Positions 1 to 8,365 are shown, numbered from the stretch's first letter. The stretch: 16,432 nucleotides of DNA from Gammaproteobacteria bacterium (GCA_019136395.1 JAGVUH010000329.1:1-16432), one strand, 5' to 3'. Notes: generated by a model from the sequence alone, not told the origin. Made by a program: numbers and translations.

Positions 1-1
1 G

Positions 2-1270
2 TGCGGGCCTGGTAACAACGGCGGCGATGGCTACGTGGTGGCACGCCTTGCCCGAGGCGATGGCTTGGAGGCGCGGGTCCTGCAACTCGGGGATGAGGGG
101 CACCTGACCCCGGATGCGAGCCAAATGCGCAAGGCCTGGAGCCAGTCAGGGGGTACCTGCGAGGCCTTTCGCGCCTTGCCCCGGAATACGGACCTGATCG
201 TCGACGCCCTGCTGGGCATTGGGCTGGAGCGCCCCCTGATCGGGGACTGGGCGGCGGCGGTTCAGGCGGTCAACGCCCAGCGCGCCCCGGTCATGGCCAT
301 CGACATCCCGTCCGGTCTCCATGCCGACACGGGCCGGGTACTCGGCTGCGCCGTCCGGGCGATGGCCACCCTCAGCTTTATTGGCCTCAAGCAGGGGCTG
401 TTCACCGGCGCCGGCCCCGAGTATTGCGGCGAGATCCACTTCGCCGGCCTGGGCATACCGGCGAGCCTCTATGGACGCGAGATCCTGGCGGCCCGCCGTC
501 TGGACTGGTCCAAGACCGCTGGCCAGGTGCCGCGGCGGCGACGGGATGCCCACAAGGGCGACCTGGGGCATGTGCTGATCGTGGGCGGCGCGCCGGGCTT
601 CAGCGGCGCCGCCCGCCTGGCGGGGGAGGGGGCCCTGCGGGCCGGGGCGGGACTGGTCTCGGTGGCGACCCATCCCGCCCACGCCGCCATGCTCAATCTG
701 GGGCGGTCGGAACTCATGGTCGCCGCGGTCACCACGCCGGCGGAGCTGGCGCCCCTGCTGGCGCGGGCCACCGCCGTCGCCATCGGATCAGGCCTGGGGC
801 AAGGCCCATGGGGGGGGGAATTGCTGCCTCCGGTCCTCGCCGCGGGCAAGCCCCTGGTGCTCGACGCCGATGCCCTCAACTGGCTCGCCCAGTATCCCAG
901 GCGCCAGGAGGATTGGGTCCTGACCCCCCATCCCGGGGAGGCGGCGCGCCTCCTGGGCTGCTCCCCGGCGGAGGTGCAGGCGGACCGTTTCAGCGCCGCC
1001 CGCCGGCTGCGGGATAGGTTCGGCGGCACCCTGGTGCTCAAGGGCGCCGGAACCCTGGTCTTGGGCGGGGGCCGGCGTCCGCCTGGGATTTGTAGCCAGG
1101 GGAATCCCGGCATGGCCTCGGGCGGCAGCGGCGATGTCCTTGCCGGCATGGTCGCCGCCTTTCTGGCGCGGGGCCTGGCGGCGGACGACGCCGCGGAGGT
1201 GGCGGTGTGCCTCCATGCCGCCGCGGGCGATGTCGCGGCGCGCCTGAACCAGGTGGAGGTCCAACCATGA
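2..1270 (+). CDS. nnr: Bifunctional NAD(P)HX epimerase / ADP-dependent NAD(P)HX dehydratase (5'-truncated)
   Basis: Repairs hydrated NAD(P)H: an N-terminal YjeF_N domain epimerises NAD(P)HX and a C-terminal ribokinase-like domain dehydrates it using ADP. The reading frame is open from the window edge, and its first visible residues, CGPGNNGGDGYVVARLA, are the conserved glycine-rich epimerase loop. The start codon and roughly the first 50-60 residues are therefore outside the window, and a GTG at 35 is not the start. The C-terminal domain begins near 550 (KGDLGHVLIVGGAPGFSGAA) and carries HPGEAARLLG at about 929 and NPGMASGGSGDVLAG at about 1103, the nucleotide-binding signature. The TGA overlaps the tsaE ATG (ATGA), so the two are translationally coupled, in the usual nnr-tsaE-amiB order. 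A run of nine G lies in the coding sequence at 810-818; the frame is intact as given. Confidence 0.96.
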   Translation, partial: CGPGNNGGDGYVVARLARGDGLEARVLQLGDEGHLTPDASQMRKAWSQSGGTCEAFRALPRNTDLIVDALLGIGLERPLIGDWAAAVQAVNAQRAPVMAIDIPSGLHADTGRVLGCAVRAMATLSFIGLKQGLFTGAGPEYCGEIHFAGLGIPASLYGREILAARRLDWSKTAGQVPRRRRDAHKGDLGHVLIVGGAPGFSGAARLAGEGALRAGAGLVSVATHPAHAAMLNLGRSELMVAAVTTPAELAPLLARATAVAIGSGLGQGPWGGELLPPVLAAGKPLVLDADALNWLAQYPRRQEDWVLTPHPGEAARLLGCSPAEVQADRFSAARRLRDRFGGTLVLKGAGTLVLGGGRRPPGICSQGNPGMASGGSGDVLAGMVAAFLARGLAADDAAEVAVCLHAAAGDVAARLNQVEVQP

Positions 1271-1743
1271 AGCTCGAACCGCGGGGCGAGTCGGCCCAGG
1301 AGGCCCTCGGCCAGGAACTGGCCGGCCTGCTCCGGCCGCCCCTGATCCTCTACCTGGAGGGTGATCTGGGTACGGGGAAGACCACCCTGACCCGCGGGAT
1401 CCTCCGTGGCCTGGGGCATCAGGGTACGGTGCGCAGCCCGACCTTCACCCTGCTGGAACCCTACGACCTGGGCGCCTGGCGTCTCTTCCATCTCGATCTC
1501 TACCGGCTCGCCGATCCGGAGGAGTTGCACTATCTGGGCCTGCGGGATCTTCTCGACGGGGACAGCGTCCTGATCGTCGAGTGGCCCCAGCGGGGCGGCC
1601 TCGCGCTGCCACCGGCGGATCTGGGGATCCGGCTGGCCTACCGGGCCGAGGCCCGGGTGCTGGAATTCCTCCCCCACAGCCCGGCTGGCCAGGCCCTGGT
1701 GGCCGCCCTTGCCGCGCTGCGGGCTGGGCGCTCGGCTGGCTGA
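1267..1743 (+). CDS. tsaE: tRNA N6-threonylcarbamoyladenosine synthesis ATPase TsaE
   Basis: P-loop ATPase that works with TsaB and TsaD to make the t6A modification at position 37 of ANN-decoding tRNAs. The protein has 158 residues, the family's usual size (about 150). Walker A is GDLGTGKTT at residues 32-40, followed by the family signature HQGTVRSPTFTLLEPY and a C-terminal VEWPQRGG segment typical of TsaE. The ATG at 1267 was chosen because it overlaps the nnr stop as ATGA and gives a normal-length N-terminus; the frame is open about 60 nt further upstream but would add Arg/Gly-rich sequence that only shadows nnr. It lies in the nnr-tsaE-amiB cluster. Confidence 0.96.
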   Translation: MKLEPRGESAQEALGQELAGLLRPPLILYLEGDLGTGKTTLTRGILRGLGHQGTVRSPTFTLLEPYDLGAWRLFHLDLYRLADPEELHYLGLRDLLDGDSVLIVEWPQRGGLALPPADLGIRLAYRAEARVLEFLPHSPAGQALVAALAALRAGRSAG

Positions 1744-1789
1744 CGGGCCGGCAACTCCGGAACTTCATGGGAAGATGCGCGGCACTGAC

Positions 1790-1828
1790 TTGATTTTTCT
1801 GGATAAGAAAAAATTGAAGTGCTATCTT
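1790..1828 (+). promoter_or_regulatory. AT-rich promoter-like tract ahead of amiB
   Basis: The 127-nt gap between tsaE and amiB contains the only clearly AT-rich stretch nearby. It has a TTGATT (1790-1795) and a TATCTT (1823-1828), but these are 27 nt apart, too far for one sigma-70 promoter. The tract may carry a promoter with other elements, giving amiB its own start in addition to readthrough from tsaE. The base composition is seen directly; the promoter role is inference. Confidence 0.25.
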
Positions 1829-1870
1829 CCCCCTTGTCATCCCCGTGGAGTTCCTCATCCCCTCGTCCTG

Positions 1871-3229
1871 ATGTCCAGAATTATCGCCCTCATCACGTTC
1901 CTCCTCCCCCTGCTGGCCTTGGCCGGCCCAGCCGAGATCAGCGGCGCCCGCCTCTGGATCGCGCCCGATCAAACTCAACTGGTGATCGATGCCAACGCCC
2001 CCCTGGAGCATAAGATCTTCCCCGTCACGGCCCCCGACCGCCTGATCATCGATATCCCCGATGCCCGGGTCACGGGCAAGTTGCCCCTGGCCGAACCGGC
2101 GGATCTGTTGGTGAAGGGCGTGCGCAGCGGCGTGCTGGACAACGGTCAGTTGCGGATCGTCATCGACCTCAAGCAGGCGGTGCGCGCCAAGAGTTTCGTC
2201 CTCGAACCCAACGAGCGTTATGGGCACCGTCTGGTGGTGGACATGGCGCCCAAGGCCGACAAGCCCCGCACGGGTAAGGCCACGGCCGCCAAGACGGCTA
2301 CCGGAGGTCGGCACGGACTACGGGATCTGATCGTTGCCATCGATCCCGGCCATGGCGGGGAGGATCCCGGTGCCATCGGCGCCGGGGGAACCCTGGAAAA
2401 GCACGTGACCCTCGCCATTGGCCGCAAGCTGGCCAATCTGGTCAATCGGGAGGCCGGCATGCGCGCCCTCCTCATCCGGGACGGCGATTACTATCTAAGT
2501 CTCAACAAGCGCATAGAACTCAGCCTGCAACAGGATGCGGACCTCTTCGTCTCCATCCACGCGGATGCCTTCGTGGACCAGGGGGCGAGTGGCTCCTCGG
2601 TTTTTACCCTTGCCAGTGACGGCGCCACCAGTCGGCAGGCCGACTGGCTGGCGGAGCGGGAGAACAGCGCCGATCGCATCGGCGGCATCGATCTCAGCGA
2701 CCGGACCCAGTCCCTGTCCAAGACCTTGTGGGAGATGGCCCAGCAAGGGACCCTGGAGCACAGTAACCTGGCCGCCACGGCGGTCCTGAATAATCTGCGC
2801 AAGGTCGGCGCCGTTCATCATACCCAGGTCCAGAAGGCGGGTTTCGCGGTGCTCAAGGTGCCCACCATCCCCTCCCTGCTGGTGGAGACGGCCTTCATCA
2901 GTAATCCGGACGAGGAGAAGCATCTGACCAGCGCCGAATTTCAGGCCAGGATGGCGGGAGCGCTGCTGAGCGGCATCAAGGCCTATTTCGCGACCTATCC
3001 GCCGCCGGACACCCGTTGGGCGAAAAAGGGCGGTGTCCAGGCGCCGAAGAAAGGTGCCTCCGGCGCCGATGCGGCGGCCACCGGCCGTCAGCACGTCATC
3101 AGCAAGGGGGATACCCTGGAACGTATTGCTCAGCAATACGCGGTCAGCCTGACCGCTCTGCGCAGTGCCAATGCGGTGGAGGACAACAATCTGCGCGTCG
3201 GGGAGGTGCTTATCATCCCCGAAGGATGA
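1871..3229 (+). CDS. amiB: Periplasmic N-acetylmuramoyl-L-alanine amidase, AmiB type (AMIN + Amidase_3 + LysM)
   Basis: Zinc amidase that cuts the bond between MurNAc and L-Ala to split septal peptidoglycan during cell separation. The 452-residue product starts with a Sec-type signal peptide (MSRIIALITFLLPLLALAG), which decides for the ATG at 1871; the frame is open to 1709, but that would bury the signal. An AMIN domain follows (about 20-125), then a linker and the Amidase_3 domain (about 153-390) with zinc ligands H161 (DPGHGG), E176 (GTLEKH) and H230 (SIHADAF), and catalytic E339 (VETAFISNPDEE). A C-terminal LysM runs from about 407 to the end. AMIN plus LysM matches AmiB rather than AmiC, and the position after tsaE agrees. 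The usual downstream mutL is absent here. No good Shine-Dalgarno sequence is visible; the nearest purine run is about 20 nt upstream. Confidence 0.93.
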   Translation: MSRIIALITFLLPLLALAGPAEISGARLWIAPDQTQLVIDANAPLEHKIFPVTAPDRLIIDIPDARVTGKLPLAEPADLLVKGVRSGVLDNGQLRIVIDLKQAVRAKSFVLEPNERYGHRLVVDMAPKADKPRTGKATAAKTATGGRHGLRDLIVAIDPGHGGEDPGAIGAGGTLEKHVTLAIGRKLANLVNREAGMRALLIRDGDYYLSLNKRIELSLQQDADLFVSIHADAFVDQGASGSSVFTLASDGATSRQADWLAERENSADRIGGIDLSDRTQSLSKTLWEMAQQGTLEHSNLAATAVLNNLRKVGAVHHTQVQKAGFAVLKVPTIPSLLVETAFISNPDEEKHLTSAEFQARMAGALLSGIKAYFATYPPPDTRWAKKGGVQAPKKGASGADAAATGRQHVISKGDTLERIAQQYAVSLTALRSANAVEDNNLRVGEVLIIPEG

Positions 3230-3235
3230 TCGGTT

Positions 3236-3251
3236 CCGGGCCCGCGCCCGG
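3236..3251. terminator. GC hairpin just after amiB, between convergent genes
   Basis: Six-bp perfect stem CCGGGC / GCCCGG with a 4-nt loop, starting 7 nt after the amiB stop. There is no U-tract, so it is not a canonical intrinsic terminator, but the placement fits the 3' end of the amiB transcript. The rest of the 209-nt gap up to the suhB stop shows only a weak long-range inverted repeat (3351-3361 with 3427-3438). Confidence 0.35.
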
Positions 3252-3438
3252 GGTGTGCCTCCCCTATAGGCTAGGCCGGTGGGCCCAAGGCAGGCAGGCT
3301 CAGCAAGGTGGGTCCAGGCACGACGGTGGATTCAGGCCTAGAAAATGTGGAAAGCATCCATCTGACACTTCCCGAATTGAGGCCCAAATTGAGATCAGCC
3401 CCTCGGTGCGAAGCGGGAAATGGAAAATGGATGCCTTT

Positions 3439-4236
3439 TCAGGCGGTCAGGGACTCGTTGAGATGCGGTTGCAAGGCCAGTAACAGGGCCCGGTGAACCT
3501 TGAGATTACCGCCGATGATGTTGCCGGTCTCAAAGAACCGGTCCCCGCCCCGCAGGTCACTGACCCGGCCCCCGGCCTCGCTTACCAGCAGGGCGCCGGC
3601 GGCCATGTCCCATTCTGACAAACCCAACTCCCAGAAGCCGTCGGTGCGGCCACAGGCGACATAGGCCAGATCCAGGGCCGCCGAGCCCGGGCGGCGGATG
3701 CCGGCGGTGTTTTCCAGGATGGTCCGGAACATGGCGAGGTAGCTGTCGAGGAAGCGCTGGTCACGGAAGGGGAAGCCGGTGCCGATCAGGGCCCCGTCCA
3801 GGCCCGTCCGGTTGGCGACACGGATGCGCCGGTCATTGAGCAAGGCGCCACCGCCACGCTCCGCGGTGAACATCTCCTCGCGCAGGGGATCGTAGACCAG
3901 ACCGCACTCCAGGCGCCCGCGGTGGCGCAGGGCGATGGAGATGGAGAATTGCGGAAAACCGTGCAGGTAATTGGTGGTGCCATCCAGGGGGTCGATGACC
4001 CATTCGAAGTCGCTCCGGCCGCGGGCACCGCTCTCCTCGGCCAGGAAGGCGTGGTTCGGATACTTGGACCTTAGTTCCTGGATGATAGCGTCCTCGGCCG
4101 CCCGATCCACCTCGCTGACGAAGTCATTACGGGTCTTGGCCTGTATCTGTACCTGGTCCACGCGCTCGAAATAACGCAGGATGAGGCGCCCGGCGGCGCG
4201 AGCCGCGCGCGTTGCGATGGTGAGGGTCGGTTGCAT
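3439..4236 (-). CDS. suhB: Inositol-1-monophosphatase family protein SuhB
   Basis: Mg2+-dependent phosphatase of the inositol monophosphatase fold. In E. coli SuhB also joins the Nus/rRNA antitermination complex. The product is 265 residues (E. coli about 267), starting MQPTLTIATRAARAAG. Metal-site motifs are all present: EES at 67-69, DPLDGT at 82-87 and WDMAAGALLVSEAGG from 209. A longer frame exists upstream to 4503, but the family N-terminus begins at this ATG and the extension overlaps trmJ. It is divergent from trmJ (144 nt apart) and convergent with amiB. The suhB-trmJ-cysE-isc order is the same as in pseudomonads, as I recall. Confidence 0.95.
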   Translation of the reverse strand: MQPTLTIATRAARAAGRLILRYFERVDQVQIQAKTRNDFVSEVDRAAEDAIIQELRSKYPNHAFLAEESGARGRSDFEWVIDPLDGTTNYLHGFPQFSISIALRHRGRLECGLVYDPLREEMFTAERGGGALLNDRRIRVANRTGLDGALIGTGFPFRDQRFLDSYLAMFRTILENTAGIRRPGSAALDLAYVACGRTDGFWELGLSEWDMAAGALLVSEAGGRVSDLRGGDRFFETGNIIGGNLKVHRALLLALQPHLNESLTA

Positions 4237-4340
4237 GGCGGCGCACGATACCGGAAAGCCCGGCGACAGGAAAGGTCGGTTTCGCGCCGCCAGCCATGTG
4301 GGACCAAACTTGCGCGATACCCGTCGGGACTCGCATCCAG

Positions 4341-4371
4341 GCTTGACAAGCAGGCCATCTTCTTCTGAAGT
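4341..4371 (+). promoter_or_regulatory. Possible trmJ promoter with consensus -35
   Basis: A perfect TTGACA lies at 4343-4348, inside a small palindrome GCTTGACAAGC (4341-4351). Seventeen nt downstream is TGAAGT (4366-4371), a weak -10 matching three of six positions. If used, transcription would begin only a few bases before the trmJ ATG at 4381, giving a nearly leaderless message. That would agree with the lack of a clear ribosome-binding site there. Confidence 0.35.
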
Positions 4372-4380
4372 GGCGCGGCC

Positions 4381-5166
4381 ATGAACGGGGACAACGCGAC
4401 ACTTCTGGATCACATCCGCTTCGTGCTGGTGGAGACCACCCATACCGGTAATCTCGGCGCCACGGCCCGGGCCATGAAGACCATGGGCCTGAGTCGGTTG
4501 CACCTGGTCCGGCCCAAGTCACCACCGGACGCGGAGGCCCTGGCGCGGGCCTCCGGTGCCGACGACCTGCTCGCCACGGCCGTTTTTCACGACCGGCTGG
4601 TCGATGCCCTCGCCGGTTGTCAGTTGGTGATCGGTTCCAGCGCCCGGTTGCGGGCGGTGGAATGGCCCCTGCTCGAGCCGCCGGAATGCGCCCGGCACCT
4701 GCTCGCGGCGGCGCGGACGGGGGAGGTGGCGTTGGTCCTGGGGCGCGAGCGCTCCGGCCTCACCAATGAAGAACTGGCGCTCTGCCACTACCTGGTGCAT
4801 ATCCCGACCAATCCCGCCTTCAGTTCCCTCAATCTGGCGGCGGCGGTCCAGGTCTTCGCCTATGAGATCCGCCAGGCCTTCCGTGCCGGCCGGGGGGAGA
4901 CCTTGCCCCGGGAGGATCGCGACCTGGCCACGGCCGAGGCCCTGGCGGGCTTTCATGACCACCTGACCCAGACCCTCGTGGAGATCGGCTACGCCGACCC
5001 CGAGCAGTCCGGAAAACTGAGCCGCCGGTTGCGTCGGCTGTTCCTGCGCGCCCAACCGGACTGGACCGAGATCAATATCCTGCGCGGTATCCTCAGCGCC
5101 GCCCGGGGTCGCAAGGACCCGGCACGCTTTCACCGCCGCGCGCGGACGGAGGACGGCAAGGTCTGA
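4381..5166 (+). CDS. trmJ: tRNA (cytidine/uridine-2'-O-)-methyltransferase TrmJ
   Basis: SPOUT-family enzyme that 2'-O-methylates position 32 in the tRNA anticodon loop with S-adenosylmethionine. The product has 261 residues. The N-terminus [22 protein letters not shown] (from residue 11) closely follows E. coli TrmJ. The knotted SAM-binding motifs are [11 protein letters not shown] at 121-131 and [17 protein letters not shown] from 141. The C-terminal extension has the typical LRRLF...NILRGIL block. The start is the ATG at 4381, which leaves about ten extra residues before the conserved region; no Shine-Dalgarno sequence is evident. It is followed after 97 nt by cysE. Confidence 0.95.
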   Translation: MNGDNATLLDHIRFVLVETTHTGNLGATARAMKTMGLSRLHLVRPKSPPDAEALARASGADDLLATAVFHDRLVDALAGCQLVIGSSARLRAVEWPLLEPPECARHLLAAARTGEVALVLGRERSGLTNEELALCHYLVHIPTNPAFSSLNLAAAVQVFAYEIRQAFRAGRGETLPREDRDLATAEALAGFHDHLTQTLVEIGYADPEQSGKLSRRLRRLFLRAQPDWTEINILRGILSAARGRKDPARFHRRARTEDGKV

Positions 5167-5263
5167 GGCCGGTCCCCCCGACCGCCACCCTGGCTCGCGT
5201 AGCTACGCTTTGCATTGGCCTGCCGCAGCCGCGGCTGGCCCCGATTGTGGAGGGAACTTACCC

Positions 5264-6055
5264 GTGTTTGCACGGATTAGAGAAGACATCGCCTGCATCC
5301 TTGACCGCGATCCAGCGGCGCGCAACGCCTTCGAGATCCTGACCACCTACCCCGGTCTCCACGCGGTCATCGCCCACCGTCTGTCGTCCCGCCTGTGGCG
5401 GGCCAATTTCAAATGGCTGGCGCGGGTGGTGGCCAACGTCGCCCGACTCTTCACCGGCATCGAGATCCATCCCGGGGCCCAGATTGGCCAGCGCTTTTTC
5501 ATCGACCATGGCATGGGGGTGGTGATCGGCGAGACGGCCATCATTGGTGACGACTGCACCCTCTATCATGGCGTCACCCTGGGCGGCACCAGTTGGGAGA
5601 AGGGCAAGCGCCACCCGACCCTGGGCAACGATGTCGTGGTCGGCGCCGGGGCCAAGGTCCTGGGCCCCATCGAGATTGGTGATGGCGTCCGGATCGGCTC
5701 CAACGCCGTAGTCAACAAATCCGTCAGCGCGGGGGCCACGGTCGTCGGCGTCCCCGGGCGGCTGGTGGAGCGCCCTAGCAGTGCCGCGGAGGAACGCCGG
5801 GCCAACACCGCCAAGCGTATCGGCTTCGACGCTTACGGGGCCACTCGTGATACGCCGGACCCGGTCGCCCATGCGGTCAACTGCATGCTGGACCACATCC
5901 ACTTGCTCGACAAGCGCCTGGAGGCCATGGCCCTGGCGTTGGAACGGCATGGCATCACGGGTCATTTCAACCATCTGCCCGACCTGGATGCCTGTGAGAT
6001 CCATTCCACCGCGGATGATGGCGAGTCCCCCCCCGAGAAAGTCCCCCCCTCTTGA
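5264..6055 (+). CDS. cysE: Serine O-acetyltransferase (EpsC-like, long C-terminus)
   Basis: Transfers acetyl from acetyl-CoA to L-serine, the committed step to cysteine; the cysteine made is also the sulfur donor used by IscS downstream. The GTG at 5264 is chosen as start because a GGAGG lies at 5249-5253 and it gives the family N-terminus ([20 protein letters not shown]); the frame is open to 5210 without homologous-looking sequence. The 263-residue protein has a helical N-terminal domain (1-65) and a left-handed beta-helix of hexapeptide repeats (about 66-175). It contains [13 protein letters not shown] with D81-H82, GVTLGGTSW, and RHP with H116. A tail of about 80 residues follows the helix, typical of the form found next to iscR. 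The last codons include runs of eight and seven C (6027-6034, 6043-6049). Confidence 0.94.
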   Translation: MFARIREDIACILDRDPAARNAFEILTTYPGLHAVIAHRLSSRLWRANFKWLARVVANVARLFTGIEIHPGAQIGQRFFIDHGMGVVIGETAIIGDDCTLYHGVTLGGTSWEKGKRHPTLGNDVVVGAGAKVLGPIEIGDGVRIGSNAVVNKSVSAGATVVGVPGRLVERPSSAAEERRANTAKRIGFDAYGATRDTPDPVAHAVNCMLDHIHLLDKRLEAMALALERHGITGHFNHLPDLDACEIHSTADDGESPPEKVPPS

Positions 6056-6072
6056 ACTCTTGGCCGCCGCCA

Positions 6073-6097
6073 ATACTTGACGGAAATACTAGGTTAT
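6073..6097. promoter_or_regulatory. Putative type 1 IscR operator upstream of iscR
   Basis: The 25 bases here begin ATACTTGACGGAAAT and end ACTAGGTTAT. By my alignment they match 21 of 25 positions of the published E. coli type 1 IscR consensus (ATASYYGACTR, four W, AGTCRRSTAT), including both outer ATA/TAT ends and the central A/T block. The site sits over the -35 region 43 nt before the iscR ATG, the place where [2Fe-2S]-IscR represses its own operon in E. coli. Match and position are seen; function is inferred. Confidence 0.75.
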
Positions 6098-6105
6098 TGT
6101 AGCCT
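6077..6105 (+). promoter_or_regulatory. Candidate isc operon promoter
   Basis: TTGACG (6077-6082, five of six to the -35 consensus) and TAGCCT (6100-6105, a weak -10) are separated by 17 nt. The -35 lies inside the predicted IscR operator, so bound IscR would exclude RNA polymerase. A start near 6112 would leave a leader of about 28 nt containing the iscR ribosome-binding site AGGAG (6124-6128). Confidence 0.5.
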
Positions 6106-6139
6106 TGGGTCACGTTAAGCGACAGGAGTGGCAGGCCTC

Positions 6140-6646
6140 ATGAGATTGACGACCAAGGGGCGGTATGCGGTCACCGCCATGCTGGACCTGGCGATCCACG
6201 CCTCGGGCAAGCCGACGGTCCTTGCCGACATCGCCCACCGCCAGGGCATCTCCTTATCTTACCTGGAACAGATCTTCGCCCCCCTGCGTAAGCGGGCCCT
6301 GGTAACCAGCGTGCGGGGTCCCGGCGGGGGCTACCGGCTGGCCCGGCCCCCGGCGGCGATCTTCATCGGCGAGGTCATCGAGGCGGTGGATGAGCAACTC
6401 GAGGCCACCCGCTGTGGCGGTGGACGCGATTGTCAGGCCCGTGGCGCCTGCCTGACCCATCAGCTCTGGCAGGACCTGAGCGATCACGTCCGTGGTTACC
6501 TCCACGGCGTCAGTTTGTCGGATCTGGTCGAACATCAAGCTGTAAGGGACCGGGTTCAGGCCAGGTCCAGACCCGTCGGTCCCGGCGGGACCCGGGTCCT
6601 ACCCCCCGCACGCCCGGGTCCGATGCGCGTCGCCGCCGGGGCCTGA
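6140..6646 (+). CDS. iscR: Fe-S cluster-responsive transcriptional regulator IscR
   Basis: Rrf2-family winged-helix repressor that holds a [2Fe-2S] cluster and represses the isc operon when clusters are plentiful. The ATG at 6140 gives the canonical N-terminus [18 protein letters not shown] and has AGGAG at 6124-6128; the frame is open to a GTG at 6128 but that overlaps the ribosome-binding site. The DNA-binding part includes [10 protein letters not shown] and [11 protein letters not shown] (58-68). The cluster ligands C92, C98, C104 and H107 are all present at the same residue numbers as in E. coli IscR. Length is 168 residues, with a proline/arginine-rich tail after about 140 that differs from E. 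coli. It is the first gene of the isc operon; iscS follows after 33 nt. Confidence 0.97.
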   Translation: MRLTTKGRYAVTAMLDLAIHASGKPTVLADIAHRQGISLSYLEQIFAPLRKRALVTSVRGPGGGYRLARPPAAIFIGEVIEAVDEQLEATRCGGGRDCQARGACLTHQLWQDLSDHVRGYLHGVSLSDLVEHQAVRDRVQARSRPVGPGGTRVLPPARPGPMRVAAGA

Positions 6647-6679
6647 GACGCCGCCCCCCCCTGATATTCGGAGCGAGAG

Positions 6680-7894
6680 ATGAAACTACCCATTTACATG
6701 GACTATTCGGCCACGACCCCGGTGGACCCCCGTGTCGCCGAGAAGATGTGCGCCTGCCTGACCCTCGAGGGCAATTTTGGCAACGCCGCCTCCCGCTCCC
6801 ATGCCTTCGGCTGGGCGGCGGAGGACGCCGTGGAGGAGGCCCGCCAGCAGGTCGCCGCTCTGGTCAATGCCGATCCTAAGGAGATCGTCTGGACCTCCGG
6901 CGCCACCGAGTCCGACAACCTGGCCATCAAGGGAGCCGCCAACTTTTACCAGAAGCGCGGCCGGCACCTCGTCACCTGCAAGACTGAGCACAAGGCGGTC
7001 CTGGATACCTGTCGCCAGCTCGAGCGCGAGGGCTTCACGGTCACCTATCTGGACCCGGAGCCCAATGGCCTGATCGATTTGCAGAAACTCGAGGAGGCCC
7101 TGCGGCCGGATACCATCCTGGTCTCCATCATGCACGTCAACAACGAGATCGGCGTCATCCAGGATCTTCAGGCCATCGGTACCCTGACCCGGGAGCGCAA
7201 CATCCTCTTCCACGTCGATGCCGCCCAGAGCACCGGTCGGGTGCCCATCGACCTGGAGCGGCTCCCCGTCGACCTCATGTCCTTCTCCGCGCACAAGACC
7301 TATGGTCCCAAGGGCATCGGCGCCCTCTACGTGCGCCGCAAGCCCCGGGTGCGGCTGGAGGCGCAGATGCACGGTGGCGGTCACGAGCGGGGCATGCGCT
7401 CCGGCACCCTGCCCACCCACCAGATCGTCGGCATGGGCGAGGCCTTCCGTCTGGCCAAGCTGGAGATGGCGACCGAGAACGAGCGGGTCCTGGGTCTGCG
7501 TCGCCGCCTCTGGGCGGGCCTGAGCGACCTGGAGCAGGTCTTCCTCAATGGTGATGAGGAGCGGCGGGTGGCCGGCAACCTCAACGTCAGCTTCGCCTAC
7601 GTCGAAGGGGAGTCCCTGATCATGGCCCTCAAGGACCTGGCGGTTTCGTCCGGTTCGGCCTGCACCTCCGCCAGCCTGGAGCCCAGCTATGTGCTGCGCG
7701 CCCTGGGGCGGGAGGACGAGCTGGCGCACAGTTCCATCCGCTTCTCCCTGGGGCGTTTTACCACCCAGGAGGAGGTGGACTATGCCATCGCCAAGATCCG
7801 GGATCAGGTGACCCGGCTGCGCGAGCTCTCCCCCCTCTGGGATATGTATCGGGAAGGCATCGACCTCAGTTCCGTCCAGTGGGCGGCGCACTGA
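6680..7894 (+). CDS. iscS: Cysteine desulfurase IscS
   Basis: PLP enzyme that converts cysteine to alanine and carries the sulfur as a persulfide to IscU, TusA, ThiI and other acceptors. It has 404 residues, the same length as E. coli IscS. The N-terminus is [19 protein letters not shown]. The PLP lysine is K206 in [18 protein letters not shown], and the persulfide-forming cysteine is C328 in [20 protein letters not shown]. The [12 protein letters not shown] loop and the C-terminal [16 protein letters not shown] match group I desulfurases. A CGGAG at 6669-6673 serves as ribosome-binding site. Confidence 0.98.
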   Translation: MKLPIYMDYSATTPVDPRVAEKMCACLTLEGNFGNAASRSHAFGWAAEDAVEEARQQVAALVNADPKEIVWTSGATESDNLAIKGAANFYQKRGRHLVTCKTEHKAVLDTCRQLEREGFTVTYLDPEPNGLIDLQKLEEALRPDTILVSIMHVNNEIGVIQDLQAIGTLTRERNILFHVDAAQSTGRVPIDLERLPVDLMSFSAHKTYGPKGIGALYVRRKPRVRLEAQMHGGGHERGMRSGTLPTHQIVGMGEAFRLAKLEMATENERVLGLRRRLWAGLSDLEQVFLNGDEERRVAGNLNVSFAYVEGESLIMALKDLAVSSGSACTSASLEPSYVLRALGREDELAHSSIRFSLGRFTTQEEVDYAIAKIRDQVTRLRELSPLWDMYREGIDLSSVQWAAH

Positions 7895-7959
7895 TTCTCC
7901 AACTTCAGGGCGCACGCTCGGTTGTTCCCGTCCGCCCTTGCCACGAGAGGTGAATTGAC

Positions 7960-8340
7960 ATGGCATACAGTGAAAAAGTACTCGATCATTACGAAAACCC
8001 CCGCAACGTGGGCAATTTCGACACCACCGATCCCAGCATCGGCACCGGCATGGTTGGGGCCCCGGCCTGCGGTGATGTGATGCGCCTGCAGATCAAGGTC
8101 AACGACGCCGGGGTCATCGAAGATGCCCGGTTCAAGACCTACGGCTGTGGCTCCGCCATCGCCTCCAGCAGCCTCCTGACGGAGTGGGTCAAGGGCAAGA
8201 CCTTGGCGGAGGCCCTGGAGATCAAGAACCAGCAGATCGCCGACGAGCTGGCCTTGCCCCCGGTCAAGGTGCATTGTTCGGTCTTGGCGGAGGATGCCAT
8301 CAAGGCCGCCATCCACGATTACGAGCGCAAGCGGGCCTGA
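7960..8340 (+). CDS. iscU: Iron-sulfur cluster assembly scaffold IscU
   Basis: Scaffold on which [2Fe-2S] and [4Fe-4S] clusters are built from IscS sulfur before chaperone-assisted transfer. The 126-residue protein keeps the three cluster cysteines C37 (GAPACGD), C63 (TYGCGSA) and C106 (KVHCSV) and the assembly aspartate D39. The HscA recognition motif LPPVK is intact at 99-103, which matters because the partner co-chaperone HscB is abnormal in this window. Ribosome-binding site AGAGG is at 7946-7950. The 65-nt gap from iscS contains a 6-bp inverted repeat (AGGGCG 7907-7912 with CGCCCT 7933-7938), possibly a small mRNA hairpin. Confidence 0.98.
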   Translation: MAYSEKVLDHYENPRNVGNFDTTDPSIGTGMVGAPACGDVMRLQIKVNDAGVIEDARFKTYGCGSAIASSSLLTEWVKGKTLAEALEIKNQQIADELALPPVKVHCSVLAEDAIKAAIHDYERKRA

Positions 8341-8365
8341 GCGAGCGCCACGGGAGCATCACGAA

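Noticed and set aside
469..1677. 402-codon open frame on the minus strand opposite nnr and tsaE
   Set aside because: It is antisense to two well-supported genes, has no recognisable domain, and long antisense frames are expected in GC-rich coding DNA.
1709..1870. Upstream start for amiB
   Set aside because: It would place about 54 residues ahead of a clear signal peptide and run across the AT-rich non-coding tract.
3351..3438. Long-range inverted repeat at the suhB 3' end (AAAGCATCCAT with ATGGATGCCTTT)
   Set aside because: One mismatch or bulge and a loop of about 65 nt make it weak; it may be chance.
6686..7966. 426-codon open frame on the minus strand opposite iscS
   Set aside because: Shadow of iscS; no start signals or domain pattern, and it covers a conserved enzyme almost exactly.
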